From Nocardia fusca NBRC 14340 (lineage in GTDB: Bacteria > Actinomycetota > Actinomycetes > Mycobacteriales > Mycobacteriaceae): a DNA stretch of 64,000 nucleotides. How positions within the stretch are numbered: the stretch's first letter is position 1; each line of letters begins with the position of its first letter. Positions 18,989 to 27,975 of the stretch are shown here, in pieces. The stretch lies in contig NZ_BDCU01000027.1 in NCBI RefSeq assembly GCF_001618425.1, positions 124,001-188,000 of the forward strand. Direction: 5' to 3'. The position numbers and the translations under genes were made by a program. A model generated the notes under the pieces. The model worked only from the letters and a program-made list of their open reading frames with translations, did no database searches and was not told the DNA's origin.

Positions 18989-19082
18989 AAGGTCGGACGC
19001 GCCGCGGCCGCACGCCGGGCGTCCCACGTGTGAGCAGGCTCGCGCCCTGGTCCGAGCCGTCCGCGCGACAGCCGCCGGCGAT

Positions 19083-19088
19083 TACCCT
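19083..19088 (+). promoter_or_regulatory. -10 box TACCCT of the acyl-CoA dehydrogenase
   Basis: TACCCT followed by GGGGCC and ATG 19095; leaderless spacing. Confidence 0.45.
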
Positions 19089-19094
19089 GGGGCC

Positions 19095-20270
19095 ATGCTG
19101 ACCGTCGCCGAACTGTTCGCCACAGATTCACTGCTGACCGGGGAGGAACGGGAGATCCGCGATACCGTCGCGGCCTTCACCGACCGGCATATCCGGCCGC
19201 ATATCGCGGAGTGGTTCGAGGCCGGGGAATTTCCGGTGCGCGATATCGCGCCGGAACTCGGGAAGCTGGGCGTACTCGGGATGCATCTGGAGGGTTACGG
19301 CTGCGCCGGCCTGCCTGCCACCGCGTACGGGCTGGCCTGCCAGGAATTGGAGGCGGCCGACTCCGGACTCAGGTCGCTGGTGTCGGTGCAGGGGTCGCTG
19401 GCGATGACGGCCGTGCACGAATACGGCTCCGCGGAACAGAAACAGCAGTGGCTACCGGATATGGCGGCCGGGCACACGATCGGCTGTTTCGGTCTCACCG
19501 AACCGGATTTCGGATCGAACCCCGGCGGGATGCGCACGCGGGCCCGCCGCGACGGCGGCGACTGGGTGCTCAACGGATCGAAGATGTGGATCACCAACGG
19601 GTCGGTGGCCGATATCGCCGTGGTGTGGGCTCAGGTCGAGACCGGCGGAAAGAATGTGGTGCACGGTTTCCTGGTGCCCGCGGGTACGCCGGGGTTCACG
19701 GCCCGGGAAATGAAGGGGAAGCTCTCACTGCGCGCCTCGGTCACGGCCGAACTCGATTTCGACGAGGTGCGGCTGCCGGCCGACGCGATACTGCCGGGCG
19801 CGTCCGGTCTGTCGGCCCCGCTGTCGTGCCTGGGTGAGGCACGCTTCGGAATAATCTTCGGCGCGCTCGGGGCCGCCCGCGACTGTTTGAGTGCGACCAT
19901 CGAATATTCGCGCACGCGCGAGGTTTTCGAGAAACCGCTGGCCGCCTATCAACTCACCCAGGCGAAATTGGCGGATATGGCGCTGGAATTGGGCAAGGGT
20001 CAACTACTGGCGCTGCACCTGGGGCGGCTGAAGGATCGCGGCGAACTGACCCCGGAGCAGGTGAGCGCGGGCAAACTGAACAGCACCCGCGAGGCCCTCG
20101 CGATCGCCCGGGAATGCCGCACTGTATTGGGCGCCAACGGCATCACCCTCGACTACCCGGTGCTGCGGCACGCGAACAACCTCGAATCGGTCCTCACCTA
20201 CGAGGGCACCGCGGAGGTCCACCAGCTGGTGCTCGGTAAAGCGCTCACCGACGCGTCGGCGTTCCGCTGA
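19095..20270 (+). CDS. Acyl-CoA dehydrogenase, glutaryl-CoA dehydrogenase-like
   Basis: 391-residue FAD-dependent acyl-CoA dehydrogenase. GCFGLTEPDFGSNPGGM and WITNGSVADIAVVW are the classic FAD/substrate blocks. The catalytic base is E370 in LTYEGTAEVHQLVLGKALT, the position used by glutaryl-CoA dehydrogenases rather than by short-chain enzymes. It could act on glutaryl-CoA or another short-chain substrate; electrons would go to ETF. Divergent from metB but with no evident metabolic link to it. Confidence 0.9.
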   Translation: MLTVAELFATDSLLTGEEREIRDTVAAFTDRHIRPHIAEWFEAGEFPVRDIAPELGKLGVLGMHLEGYGCAGLPATAYGLACQELEAADSGLRSLVSVQGSLAMTAVHEYGSAEQKQQWLPDMAAGHTIGCFGLTEPDFGSNPGGMRTRARRDGGDWVLNGSKMWITNGSVADIAVVWAQVETGGKNVVHGFLVPAGTPGFTAREMKGKLSLRASVTAELDFDEVRLPADAILPGASGLSAPLSCLGEARFGIIFGALGAARDCLSATIEYSRTREVFEKPLAAYQLTQAKLADMALELGKGQLLALHLGRLKDRGELTPEQVSAGKLNSTREALAIARECRTVLGANGITLDYPVLRHANNLESVLTYEGTAEVHQLVLGKALTDASAFR

Positions 20271-20495
20271 CGTCACGAGTGGGTCGGCACCACTTGTCAT
20301 TTCGCGTGCGGTCACATTCCGTTCCGGGCGAATACACTGCCTCACAATGTGTCCCGCGTGAGTGGAGGACATTGTTACCAACCGTCATCGGCGAGCCATC
20401 TCGGTGTCACCCATGAGCCGGTCCGGCGGCGCACTCTGATATTCGTACCCGGCGCGGATCCGAAAACGCCCGGGTGCCGTACAGGGAGGTGCGTC

Positions 20496-21017
20496 ATGAA
20501 CTCGCAGTCGCCCGGACCGGGCAATCGCCGACCGTCCGCCACGGCCAAATCCGCCCTCGGCATGAAAGCCGCGCGGAATCCACGCGAACGCGCCACCGCC
20601 TGTCGATTACCCGATCAACGCGAGCTGGTGGCCGCGTTCACCGGAGCCGGGAGCCGCGAAACCGGTCAGCCCCTGCTCACCTGGGCGACCGGCCTCGCCG
20701 ATCTGCATCGCCGCCGGCACGGTGACCCCCTGGCGACCGCCGGAATAGACTGCCGCCGAGCCGAACTCGTCGCGCTGATCGACCGCTGGATCAGCACCGA
20801 GCCGCCCGGACGGCGGGTCCGGCGACAGCGCGACAATTCCTTCGGCGCCACGATCGACCGCATGGCGGCCGCCCACGTACACGCCAACCATCTGCTGCAC
20901 CACGCCGAACGCGTCTCCGACGAGCGAGTGCACGCGGCCTGGTATCGCCTGGCACTACTGGCCGACGAATGGACCGATCTGGTGGCCGGCGCCGAGCCGG
21001 TCCGGCGCCGGACCTGA
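20496..21017 (+). CDS. DUF4254-like protein
   Basis: 173 residues, mostly helical. The core LHRRRHGDPLATAGIDCRRAELVALIDRWI and DNSFGATIDRMAAAHVHANHLLHHA resembles DUF4254 proteins common in Nocardia and Streptomyces, some of which sit in biosynthetic clusters. ATG 20496 follows GGGAGGTG. The frame opens further upstream, but that part is not protein-like. The 225-bp region before it shows a possible TACACT -10 (near 20333) and nothing else. Function unknown. Confidence 0.75.
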   Translation: MNSQSPGPGNRRPSATAKSALGMKAARNPRERATACRLPDQRELVAAFTGAGSRETGQPLLTWATGLADLHRRRHGDPLATAGIDCRRAELVALIDRWISTEPPGRRVRRQRDNSFGATIDRMAAAHVHANHLLHHAERVSDERVHAAWYRLALLADEWTDLVAGAEPVRRRT

Positions 21018-21086
21018 GTCGCCCACCGAGCTACCACCTGCGGAAATGCGCGATAAATCACAATTCGATAAATGACGGCGCGTTGT

Positions 21087-21092
21087 TACCAT
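21087..21092 (+). promoter_or_regulatory. -10 box TACCAT for the 112-aa gene
   Basis: TACCAT followed by 6 nt and ATG 21099; leaderless spacing. Confidence 0.4.
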
Positions 21093-21098
21093 CGGGTT

Positions 21099-21437
21099 AT
21101 GTTCGCCCTGGGTCCCCGTGTGTTCGAAATCTCCGCCCGCCGCTATCTGGAGGGTATCCACCGGACCCACGGGGCGCCGGCCTTCGCGGCTGCCGCCGCG
21201 CTGCCGGGGCTGTCCGCGCAACTGGATCAGCACGCCGCCGCCGTCCGCGACATTCTGGACCTCGGGATCGATACGGCCGAGCAGGTCTCGCCGGTCGTCC
21301 TGCTGGCCGGGTACACGCGCGGACTGCTGGAGGACCGGACCGCGCCCCTCACCGAACCCGCCGACTGGGCGACCGCCGATTGGCTGCACCTGCGGCTGGC
21401 CGGAGCCTGCCTGCAGGCCGGGCACTCGGCCCGATGA
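21099..21437 (+). CDS. DUF6401-like small protein, 112 aa
   Basis: Begins MFALGPRVFEISARRYLEGI and continues as an Ala/Leu-rich helical domain with two repeats of a helix-turn pattern; no signal peptide. It resembles the small DUF6401 family seen in Nocardia. It follows the DUF4254-like gene in the same direction, 81 bp downstream, but has its own -10 box. A strong hairpin follows its stop. Function unknown. Confidence 0.65.
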   Translation: MFALGPRVFEISARRYLEGIHRTHGAPAFAAAAALPGLSAQLDQHAAAVRDILDLGIDTAEQVSPVVLLAGYTRGLLEDRTAPLTEPADWATADWLHLRLAGACLQAGHSAR

Positions 21438-21441
21438 ACGA

Positions 21442-21479
21442 CTTCCGCCGTGCACCGGAACTCCGGTGCACGGCGGAAG
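21442..21479. terminator. Bidirectional terminator hairpin
   Basis: Perfect 17-bp stem (21442-21458 with 21463-21479) and AACT loop, between convergent stop codons at 21437 and 21499. Confidence 0.75.
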
Positions 21480-21498
21480 AGAATCGGGAAGGCAGCGC

Positions 21499-22551
21499 TC
21501 AGCGCAGGTGGCGCGGTTCGCCGCCACCGTAGGGCGACCGACCACCCTCGTCGTAACCGCCATAGGGCTGCTGACCGCCGCCTCCGTAAGGCCCTTGGCC
21601 GCCGCCCCCGTAGGGCGCCTGACCGCCGCGGTAGGGGTTTCCGAACTGCCGGTACTCACCACCGGACATCTGCTGCCCGTAACCTCCGGGCTCGTCCGGT
21701 TCCCGCCGGATGCCGCCACCGTGCGCGGGCTGCGGTTCGTCCCACTGTTCCGGGTCGCGGCCGGTGCCGGTGGTGGCCGTGGCACCGCGTCCCTCTTGCT
21801 GGGCGCCCATCCGCTCCCGCTCCCGCGAGGCGTCCTCCCGGCCGCGCTTATAGGCCTCGGCGTGACCGCGCATCGCCGGCATCTCCTCCTCGAGCCCGCT
21901 CAGCCAGGACTCCCAGCGCTGCTGCATCGGGCGCACCAGACCGCCGCCGACACCGACGACCAGGATGCCGCCCAACGTGGCGAGAACCGCGATCAGGACC
22001 GGTGTGGTGACCGTGGTGGCCACCCCGATCTGGTTCAGCGCGGCGACGATACCGATACCCCAGACGAACACCACCGCGATCCGGCCGATCATCGGCCCGT
22101 AACTCAGCCCGCCGAGCGCGTTGCGCACCAGATCGCCGACCGCGTGCGCGATAGCGGCCGCGACCACCACGATCAGGATGGCCACCGCTGCCCGAGGCAG
22201 CCAGGCGACGATCCCGTTGATCACGTTGCTGACCGGGTTGGGCCCGAAGATCCCGAAGCCCAGCTGCAGGGCGATCAACATGATCGCGTAGAAGGCCAGC
22301 CTCCCGAGGAGATCGGACGCGTCGTATTTACTCCCCGCCAGCATCCGCTGGATCTCGCCCCGCTCCACGAGCCGATCGAAACCCACCCGCTCGAGAACTT
22401 TGTCGACGATCTTCTCGACCGCCTTGGCGATGATCCAGCCGACGACCAGGATGACCAGGAAGCCGAGGAGCTTGGGTACGAACGTCACGATCGAGCTCCA
22501 CGCATCAGAGAAACCCTGCTGGAAATCGATTGCCAAACTTGAGGTTTGCAC
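21499..22551 (-). CDS. CmpX/MscS-like membrane protein with Gly/Tyr/Pro repeat tail
   Basis: 350 residues. Five predicted membrane helices (about 24-42, 85-103, 119-137, 157-173, 183-204) with the conserved TM-helix repeat pattern (FLVILVVGWIIAKAVEKIV) of CmpX-type mechanosensitive-channel homologues. The last 100 residues form a soluble tail with repeated PYGGG units ending PYGGGEPRHLR. The tail resembles the disordered Gly/Pro tails of actinobacterial envelope proteins and may mediate protein contacts. GTG start at 22551 with GAAGGG upstream. Channel function is an inference. Confidence 0.82.
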   Translation of the reverse strand: MQTSSLAIDFQQGFSDAWSSIVTFVPKLLGFLVILVVGWIIAKAVEKIVDKVLERVGFDRLVERGEIQRMLAGSKYDASDLLGRLAFYAIMLIALQLGFGIFGPNPVSNVINGIVAWLPRAAVAILIVVVAAAIAHAVGDLVRNALGGLSYGPMIGRIAVVFVWGIGIVAALNQIGVATTVTTPVLIAVLATLGGILVVGVGGGLVRPMQQRWESWLSGLEEEMPAMRGHAEAYKRGREDASRERERMGAQQEGRGATATTGTGRDPEQWDEPQPAHGGGIRREPDEPGGYGQQMSGGEYRQFGNPYRGGQAPYGGGGQGPYGGGGQQPYGGYDEGGRSPYGGGEPRHLR

Positions 22552-22657
22552 AAGCCCTTCCCTTCGCTCTCCGATCGGACGCGGCGTTTGCCACGAACGG
22601 CATAAGCCACGTTATACCCCGATAGAGCAGGTTGAACCCGTGATTGCGGATTAATTG

Positions 22658-24049
22658 CTAATGCGCCGTGCGACCGGTGCTGACGAATCCCAGCAGATCG
22701 TGTCGGGTGATCACGCCGACCGGTTTCCCGTCCTCGACCACCATCAGCGCATCGGTATCGGAGAGCGCTTTGGTGGCCGCGGAGATCGGCTCGCCCGACC
22801 CGATCAGCGGGAACGACGGGCTCATGTGCTGGGCCACCGAATCGGTGAGGTTCGCGCGACCGGTGAACACCGCCGAGAGCAGGTCCCGCTCGGAAACGCT
22901 GCCGGCCACCTCGCCGGCCATCACCGGCGGTTCCGCGCCGACGACCGGCATCTGCGACACGCCGTACTCCCGCAGGATCTCGATGGCGTCGCGCAAGGTC
23001 TCCGAGGGATGGGTGTGCACCAGATCCGGCAGTTCGCCCGATTTACCCCGCAGCACGTCGCCGACCAGCGTTTCCGCGGCCGGCCCGTCGAGCGGGCTGC
23101 GCAAGAACCCATAGGAGCTCATCCACTGGTCGTTGAAGATCTTGGACAGATAGCCGCGCCCGCCGTCCGGGAGCAGCACCACCACGACGGCATCCGGGTC
23201 GCGCCGGGCCACCTCGAGCGCCGCCACCACGGCCATCCCGCACGAACCGCCGACCAGCAGACCTTCCTCCCGGGCCAGGCGCCGGGTCATATCGAAGGAA
23301 TCCGCGTCGGAGACGGCGATGATCTCGTCCGGGATCGCCGGGTCGTAGGCCGAGGGCCAGAAATCCTCGCCGACCCCCTCGACCAGATATGGGCGCCCGG
23401 TACCGCCGGAATACACCGATCCCTCCGGATCGGCGCCGATGATCTTCACCGTGCCGTCCGATACCTCCTTGAGGTAGCGGCCGACGCCAGTGATGGTGCC
23501 GCCGGTGCCGACACCGGCGACGAAATGGGTCACCGTGCCCTCGGTATCGCGCCAGATCTCCGGCCCGGTGGTCTCGTAGTGGCTGTCCGGACCGCCGGGA
23601 TTGGAGTACTGGTCCGGTTTCCAGGCACCCTCGATCTCCTCGACCAGGCGGTCGGAGACGCTGTAATAGCTGTCGGGGTGCTCCGGTGGCACCGCGGTCG
23701 GGCAGACCACCACTTCGGCACCGTAGGCACGCAGCACATTGCGCTTGTCCTCGCTGACCTTGTCCGGGCAGACGAAGACACAGTGGTAGCCACGCTGCTG
23801 GGCCACCAGCGCCAGGCCGACACCGGTATTGCCCGAAGTCGGTTCGACGATGGTCCCGCCGGGAGCCAGCTTCCCGGACTTCTCCGCGGCGTCGATCATC
23901 TTCACCGCGATCCGGTCCTTGGAGCTGCCGCCCGGGTTCAGGTACTCGATCTTGGCGGCCACCAGCCCGGCGCCCGAGGGCACCACCGAGTTCAACCGGA
24001 CCAGCGGGGTGTTGCCGATGAGGTCCACGACATGATCCGCAATGCGCAT
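22658..24049 (-). CDS. cbs: Cystathionine beta-synthase
   Basis: 463-residue PLP enzyme with two C-terminal CBS domains (about 335-460), matching mycobacterial Cbs. It condenses serine and homocysteine to cystathionine. PLP lysine K44 lies in NPGGSSKDRIAVKM; PTSGNTGVGLA binds the substrate carboxylate. The CBS pair suggests allosteric control, as in the family. It is close to metB on the same strand but separated by other genes. ATG 24049 is preceded by GGGGG. Confidence 0.96.
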   Translation of the reverse strand: MRIADHVVDLIGNTPLVRLNSVVPSGAGLVAAKIEYLNPGGSSKDRIAVKMIDAAEKSGKLAPGGTIVEPTSGNTGVGLALVAQQRGYHCVFVCPDKVSEDKRNVLRAYGAEVVVCPTAVPPEHPDSYYSVSDRLVEEIEGAWKPDQYSNPGGPDSHYETTGPEIWRDTEGTVTHFVAGVGTGGTITGVGRYLKEVSDGTVKIIGADPEGSVYSGGTGRPYLVEGVGEDFWPSAYDPAIPDEIIAVSDADSFDMTRRLAREEGLLVGGSCGMAVVAALEVARRDPDAVVVVLLPDGGRGYLSKIFNDQWMSSYGFLRSPLDGPAAETLVGDVLRGKSGELPDLVHTHPSETLRDAIEILREYGVSQMPVVGAEPPVMAGEVAGSVSERDLLSAVFTGRANLTDSVAQHMSPSFPLIGSGEPISAATKALSDTDALMVVEDGKPVGVITRHDLLGFVSTGRTAH

Positions 24050-24137
24050 ACCCCCATCGTTGCAGAGGCTTTGCCGGAGGGCTCCGTGTGGTCCGCCACC
24101 CCACCGTGCAAATCCGACGGCGTAGCTGCCGAGCCTT

Positions 24138-24143
24138 TAGGAT
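24138..24143 (+). promoter_or_regulatory. -10 box TAGGAT before the secreted 153-aa gene
   Basis: TAGGAT ends 9 nt before ATG 24153, implying a leader of only a few nucleotides. No ribosome binding site. Confidence 0.4.
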
Positions 24144-24152
24144 CTGGGACCT

Positions 24153-24614
24153 ATGAGGCTGCCGAAGCTCGCACGTGCCACCGTGCTCCTGGCCGGGTCC
24201 GCCTTCGCGCTGGCGGCCACGTCCGGTGCCACGGCCGGTGCCACTACCATCACGTTTCCCGATGTCCCGACGCTGACCTACGGCGGGCTGTGCGGAACGA
24301 GCGTCCGCACCTGGGCCGATACCAGCCCCCAGTGGCCGGGCCGCGCGGTACTGAACGTCCGGGCCAACCCGATCGCCGGCATCGGGCCGGGCGCGTACCC
24401 GCTGGCGCCCCTGTGCGAGGTACTGACCACGGTGACCTGGCGCAACCTCGACACCGGGGCCACCGGCACCTACATCAACAATGTGGTGACCGGCATCTAC
24501 GGCAGCATCCAGTACTCCCTGTTCCAGGACACCGGCCCGGGCCGGGTGGAGGTCGTGGTGACCACGAACCACGCGAGTATCCCGGCGTACGGCAGTTTCG
24601 TCGTCCCGGCCTGA
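24153..24614 (+). CDS. Small secreted protein of unknown function
   Basis: 153 residues with a typical Sec signal peptide (MRLPKLARATVLLAGSAFALA) and Ala-rich cleavage region near 28-31. The mature part is beta-rich, has two cysteines (GLCGT and PLCEV) that could form a disulfide, and carries no motif I recognise. Standalone, divergent from cbs. Confidence 0.75.
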   Translation: MRLPKLARATVLLAGSAFALAATSGATAGATTITFPDVPTLTYGGLCGTSVRTWADTSPQWPGRAVLNVRANPIAGIGPGAYPLAPLCEVLTTVTWRNLDTGATGTYINNVVTGIYGSIQYSLFQDTGPGRVEVVVTTNHASIPAYGSFVVPA

Positions 24615-24670
24615 TCCCTGCCCTGCGCGAGCGGCCCCCGCGCACGGTCGCACGAGATCATTCCCGCTCG

Positions 24671-24676
24671 TAAAAT
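24671..24676 (+). promoter_or_regulatory. -10 box TAAAAT before the SGNH hydrolase
   Basis: TAAAAT followed by 8 nt and ATG 24685, with no ribosome binding site; leaderless arrangement. Confidence 0.5.
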
Positions 24677-24684
24677 CCCGGCAC

Positions 24685-25542
24685 ATGGGCGAAACTCGGA
24701 TCGGATGGCGGACGGCCGCGGTGGCCGGCGCCGCCACGGTTCTGGTCGGCTCCGGGGCGGGTACCGCATCCTGGGCGGCCTACCGGCTGCTCACCACCCA
24801 GGCGGGTACGGCGCGCGGCATGATCGGCCGCGACACCTCCAAACCCCCGGAGGCCGACGGCATCTACTCGCCACACGGATACCGGCGCTGGCGCACCGGT
24901 GAACACGCCGACCTGCATTTGATGATCTTCGGTGACTCCACCGCCGCCGGTCTGGGCTGCCACAGCGCCGCCGAGGTGCCCGGGGTCCGCATCGCGCACG
25001 GTCTGGCCGACGCCACCGGACAGCGCGTCCGGTTGAGTACCAAGGCCATCTCCGGCGCCACCTCCAAGGGGCTGGCCGGGCAAGTGGACGCCATGTTCGT
25101 GGCCGGCCCGCCACCGGACGCGGCGGTGGTGCTGGTCGGCGCGAACGATGTCACCAAGAAGCATTCGATCGGCCGGTCCGCCGAACGCCTCGGCGCGGCG
25201 GTCAGCCGCTTACACGGGGCGGGCAGCGTCGTCGTGGTCGGCACCTGCCCGGACCTCGGCAGCGTCACCGCCATCCCGGAACCGCTGCGCTCGGTGGTGC
25301 ACCGGTGGAGCATCCGGCTGGCGCGAGCCCAGACGGCGGCCACCCGGGCGGCCGGCGGCCACCCCGTCGCCATGGGTGACCTGCTCGGCAAGGATTTCCG
25401 GGCCGCCCCGGAGGAATTGTTCTCCGCCGACGGTTTCCACCCATCCGCCGACGGTTACGCGTTGGCGGCCACCCATCTGCTGCCCGAATTGCTGAAAGCG
25501 CTCGCTGACCGGGATATGGCAGGAGCGGATATTTCCTCGTAG
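24685..25542 (+). CDS. SGNH/GDSL hydrolase, probably exported
   Basis: 285 residues. N-terminal hydrophobic anchor or signal (9-35), then an SGNH esterase domain: catalytic Ser85 in FGDSTAAG, block III VGANDV, and the D249/H252 pair in ADGFHPSADGY. M. tuberculosis Rv1075c occupies the same place and is an esterase; a lipid or wall ester is the likely substrate. Followed 84 bp later by the thiolase in the same direction. Confidence 0.88.
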   Translation: MGETRIGWRTAAVAGAATVLVGSGAGTASWAAYRLLTTQAGTARGMIGRDTSKPPEADGIYSPHGYRRWRTGEHADLHLMIFGDSTAAGLGCHSAAEVPGVRIAHGLADATGQRVRLSTKAISGATSKGLAGQVDAMFVAGPPPDAAVVLVGANDVTKKHSIGRSAERLGAAVSRLHGAGSVVVVGTCPDLGSVTAIPEPLRSVVHRWSIRLARAQTAATRAAGGHPVAMGDLLGKDFRAAPEELFSADGFHPSADGYALAATHLLPELLKALADRDMAGADISS

Positions 25543-25626
25543 CCGGGCGCGACGTAGATTCGAAGGGATCGTACCCGCGAGTAGTGTTCGGCCCGGCCGT
25601 GCACACTCCCCGACAAAGGAGTCCTC

Positions 25627-26844
25627 ATGCCAGAGGCCGTCATCGTTTCCGTTGCTCGCTCCCCCATCGGCCGGGCCAACAAGGGGTCGCTGGTGAGCAT
25701 GCGGCCCGACGACCTGGCCGCGCAGATGGTGCGCGCCGCACTGGACAAGGTCCCCGCCCTGTCACCCGCCGATATCGACGATCTGATGCTCGGCTGCGGC
25801 CAGCCCGCCGGCGAATCCGGTTTCAACATGGCCAAGGTCGTCGCCACCCAGCTGGGTTACGACTACCTGCCCGGTACCACCGTGAACCGCTACTGTTCCT
25901 CCTCGCTGCAGACCACCCGGATGGCGTTCCACGCCATCAAGGCCGGCGAGGGCCACGCGTTCATCTCCGCCGGCGTGGAAACCGTCTCCCGCTTCCCGAA
26001 GGGCACCGCCGACGGCTGGCCCGACACCCACAACCCGCAGTTCGCCACCGCCGAGGAGCGCACCGCCACCACCGCGCAGGGCGGGGTGAGCTGGCGCGAC
26101 CCGCGCGAGGACGACAACATCCCCGACGTCTACATCGCCATGGGTCAGACCGCGGAGAACGTCGCCTCGTTCACCGGGATCTCCCGTGAAGACCAGGACC
26201 ATTGGGGCGTGCGGTCGCAGAATCGCGCCGAAGAGGCCATCAAAGCCGGTTTCTTCGAGCGCGAGATCACCCCGGTGACCCTGCCCGACGGCACCGTCGT
26301 CTCCACCGACGACGGCCCCCGCGCCGGCACCACCTACGAGAAGATCTCCCAGCTCAAGCCGGTCTTCCGCCCGGACGGCACGGTCACCGCCGGTAACGCC
26401 TGCCCGCTGAACGACGGCGCCGCCGCCCTGGTCGTCATGAGCGACACCAAGGCCAAGGAACTGGGCCTGACCCCGCTGGCCCGGATCGTGTCCACCGGGG
26501 TCTCCGGCCTCTCCCCCGAGATCATGGGCCTGGGTCCGATCGAAGCGGTGCGCAAGGCGCTGAAGCTGGCCGGTAAGACCATCGGCGATATCGACCTCTA
26601 CGAGATCAACGAGGCGTTCGCGGTGCAGGTCCTCGGTTCGGCCCGGGAACTGGGCATGGACCTGGACAAACTGAATGTCTCCGGCGGCGCCATCGCCCTC
26701 GGCCACCCGTTCGGTATGACCGGCGCCCGCATCACCGCCACCCTCATCAACAACCTCCAGACCCACGACAAGCAGTTCGGCCTGGAAACGATGTGCGTCG
26801 GCGGCGGCCAGGGCATGGCGATGATCATCGAGCGCCTGAGCTGA
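25627..26844 (+). CDS. Acetyl-CoA C-acyltransferase (thiolase)
   Basis: 405 residues. Nucleophile C90 in NRYCSSSLQ, general-base H360 in GGAIALGHPFGMTGAR, and C390 in MCVGGGQGMA; NEAFAVQVL is the family motif. It is the positional and sequence counterpart of mycobacterial FadA3 (Rv1074c), a beta-oxidation thiolase cleaving 3-ketoacyl-CoA. AAAGGAG precedes the ATG. A strong terminator follows. Confidence 0.95.
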   Translation: MPEAVIVSVARSPIGRANKGSLVSMRPDDLAAQMVRAALDKVPALSPADIDDLMLGCGQPAGESGFNMAKVVATQLGYDYLPGTTVNRYCSSSLQTTRMAFHAIKAGEGHAFISAGVETVSRFPKGTADGWPDTHNPQFATAEERTATTAQGGVSWRDPREDDNIPDVYIAMGQTAENVASFTGISREDQDHWGVRSQNRAEEAIKAGFFEREITPVTLPDGTVVSTDDGPRAGTTYEKISQLKPVFRPDGTVTAGNACPLNDGAAALVVMSDTKAKELGLTPLARIVSTGVSGLSPEIMGLGPIEAVRKALKLAGKTIGDIDLYEINEAFAVQVLGSARELGMDLDKLNVSGGAIALGHPFGMTGARITATLINNLQTHDKQFGLETMCVGGGQGMAMIIERLS

Positions 26845-26909
26845 TTCAGGTAGACCATCCGGCCGACGAGGACGGATGGCAACAGCTGACAGCCGATGCC
26901 ACCGAGAAC

Positions 26910-26950
26910 GACCTCTCCACGGGTGTCACGTCCGTGGGGAGGTCGCTTCT
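26910..26950 (+). terminator. Rho-independent terminator after the thiolase
   Basis: 14-bp stem (26910-26923 with 26933-26946, one G-U pair), 9-nt loop, then CTTCTTTT. The rest of the 252-bp gap up to 27097 shows no gene. Confidence 0.8.
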
Positions 26951-27096
26951 TTTCGTCCGCCGTCGTCGTGCGACGTAGACCACGCCGACGCAGGCGTTCG
27001 CTCCCATGCTCCGCGCATGGTTCGCCGGATCGAGGTCCAGCCGCACGGCTCGGAATACTTCGACGGCCTGAGCGCGATGACGTGGTGCAGGTAAGG

Positions 27097-27783
27097 CTAC
27101 TTCCCCTCCTGCCGACGGACCATCTCGGTGATCCAGATGGGTGCGAACGGGGAGGTGCAGCCCGGGGAGGTCGGGTAGTCCTCGAGCACCTTCAGTCGCT
27201 CGCCGATATCGATCGCCCGGGCGCGGTACTCGGGGTGCTCGATCCCGATCTGGGCCAGGCAGGTGTTCATCGCCCATTGCAGGCGCTCCGGGGCGTCTTT
27301 CATCCGCGCTTCGATGATGTCGAGCAGGCCGGGGAGGTCGAGACCACCGGGCTTCTTGCTCACCCGGTCGGCGGTCAACCCCCACCCGGCGCTCGCCACC
27401 ACGGGGTCGGAATCGTCGAACCAGGTCACGCGCAGTTCTTCGGCGTGCGGGTTCTTCTTCACCACATAGCTCGAGAGCCAGTCCTGCACCTTGGGCGTCC
27501 GCGCGTCACGCAGCATGGCGTCCAGCTCATCGCGTTCGAAGGCTTTCGGGCGGCAGATCAGCAGCGCCAGCAGGCGCGCCGCGGTGTCACCGGACTCCCA
27601 CAATCCGCGCGCGAGGTCCTGCTGGGTTTTCAGCCGTTTCGCGACCGCGCGCAGCCGGCCGAGGTTCACGCCGTGATCATCGCCGTGCTTCTCGTTCACG
27701 GCGCGGATCTTCGGGTCCTCGAGGTCGGCCAGCTCGGCCAGCACTTCGGCCACGGTCGTCTCGGTCGGCGTCGTCGGGGCCAC
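27097..27783 (-). CDS. DNA alkylation repair (AlkD-like) HEAT-repeat protein
   Basis: 228 residues, all-helical. AEVLAELADLEDPKIRAVNEKHGDDHGVNLGRLRAVAK and the later GWGLTADRV helix pairs fit the AlkD-like HEAT-repeat family, whose members bind or excise alkylated bases; catalytic competence is not certain. GTG 27783 has AGGAG 7 nt upstream; the longer upstream frame lacks coding character. A TAGGCT box (27815-27820, minus) may be its -10. Confidence 0.78.
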   Translation of the reverse strand: MAPTTPTETTVAEVLAELADLEDPKIRAVNEKHGDDHGVNLGRLRAVAKRLKTQQDLARGLWESGDTAARLLALLICRPKAFERDELDAMLRDARTPKVQDWLSSYVVKKNPHAEELRVTWFDDSDPVVASAGWGLTADRVSKKPGGLDLPGLLDIIEARMKDAPERLQWAMNTCLAQIGIEHPEYRARAIDIGERLKVLEDYPTSPGCTSPFAPIWITEMVRRQEGK

Positions 27784-27975
27784 CTCGGTCTCCTGCCTGT
27801 CGGGTGCGGGATACAGCCTAGAACCGGACGTGCTTCCGGTCTCGTACCGCGGCTCCGGGTGGCCGGAACAGGCTCCACGGATCGAGGCCATGACACCGGA
27901 CTCACGGGTGCGGGCACTCCGGATCCCGGTGATCTCGGCGTCGCCGGCAGAGCACGACCGCGCGTCTGCCGAGGC

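Noticed and set aside
23043..24737. A 564-codon minus-strand frame overlapping cbs
   Set aside because: It is out of frame with the clear cbs sequence on the same strand and is Arg/Gly/Ala-rich.
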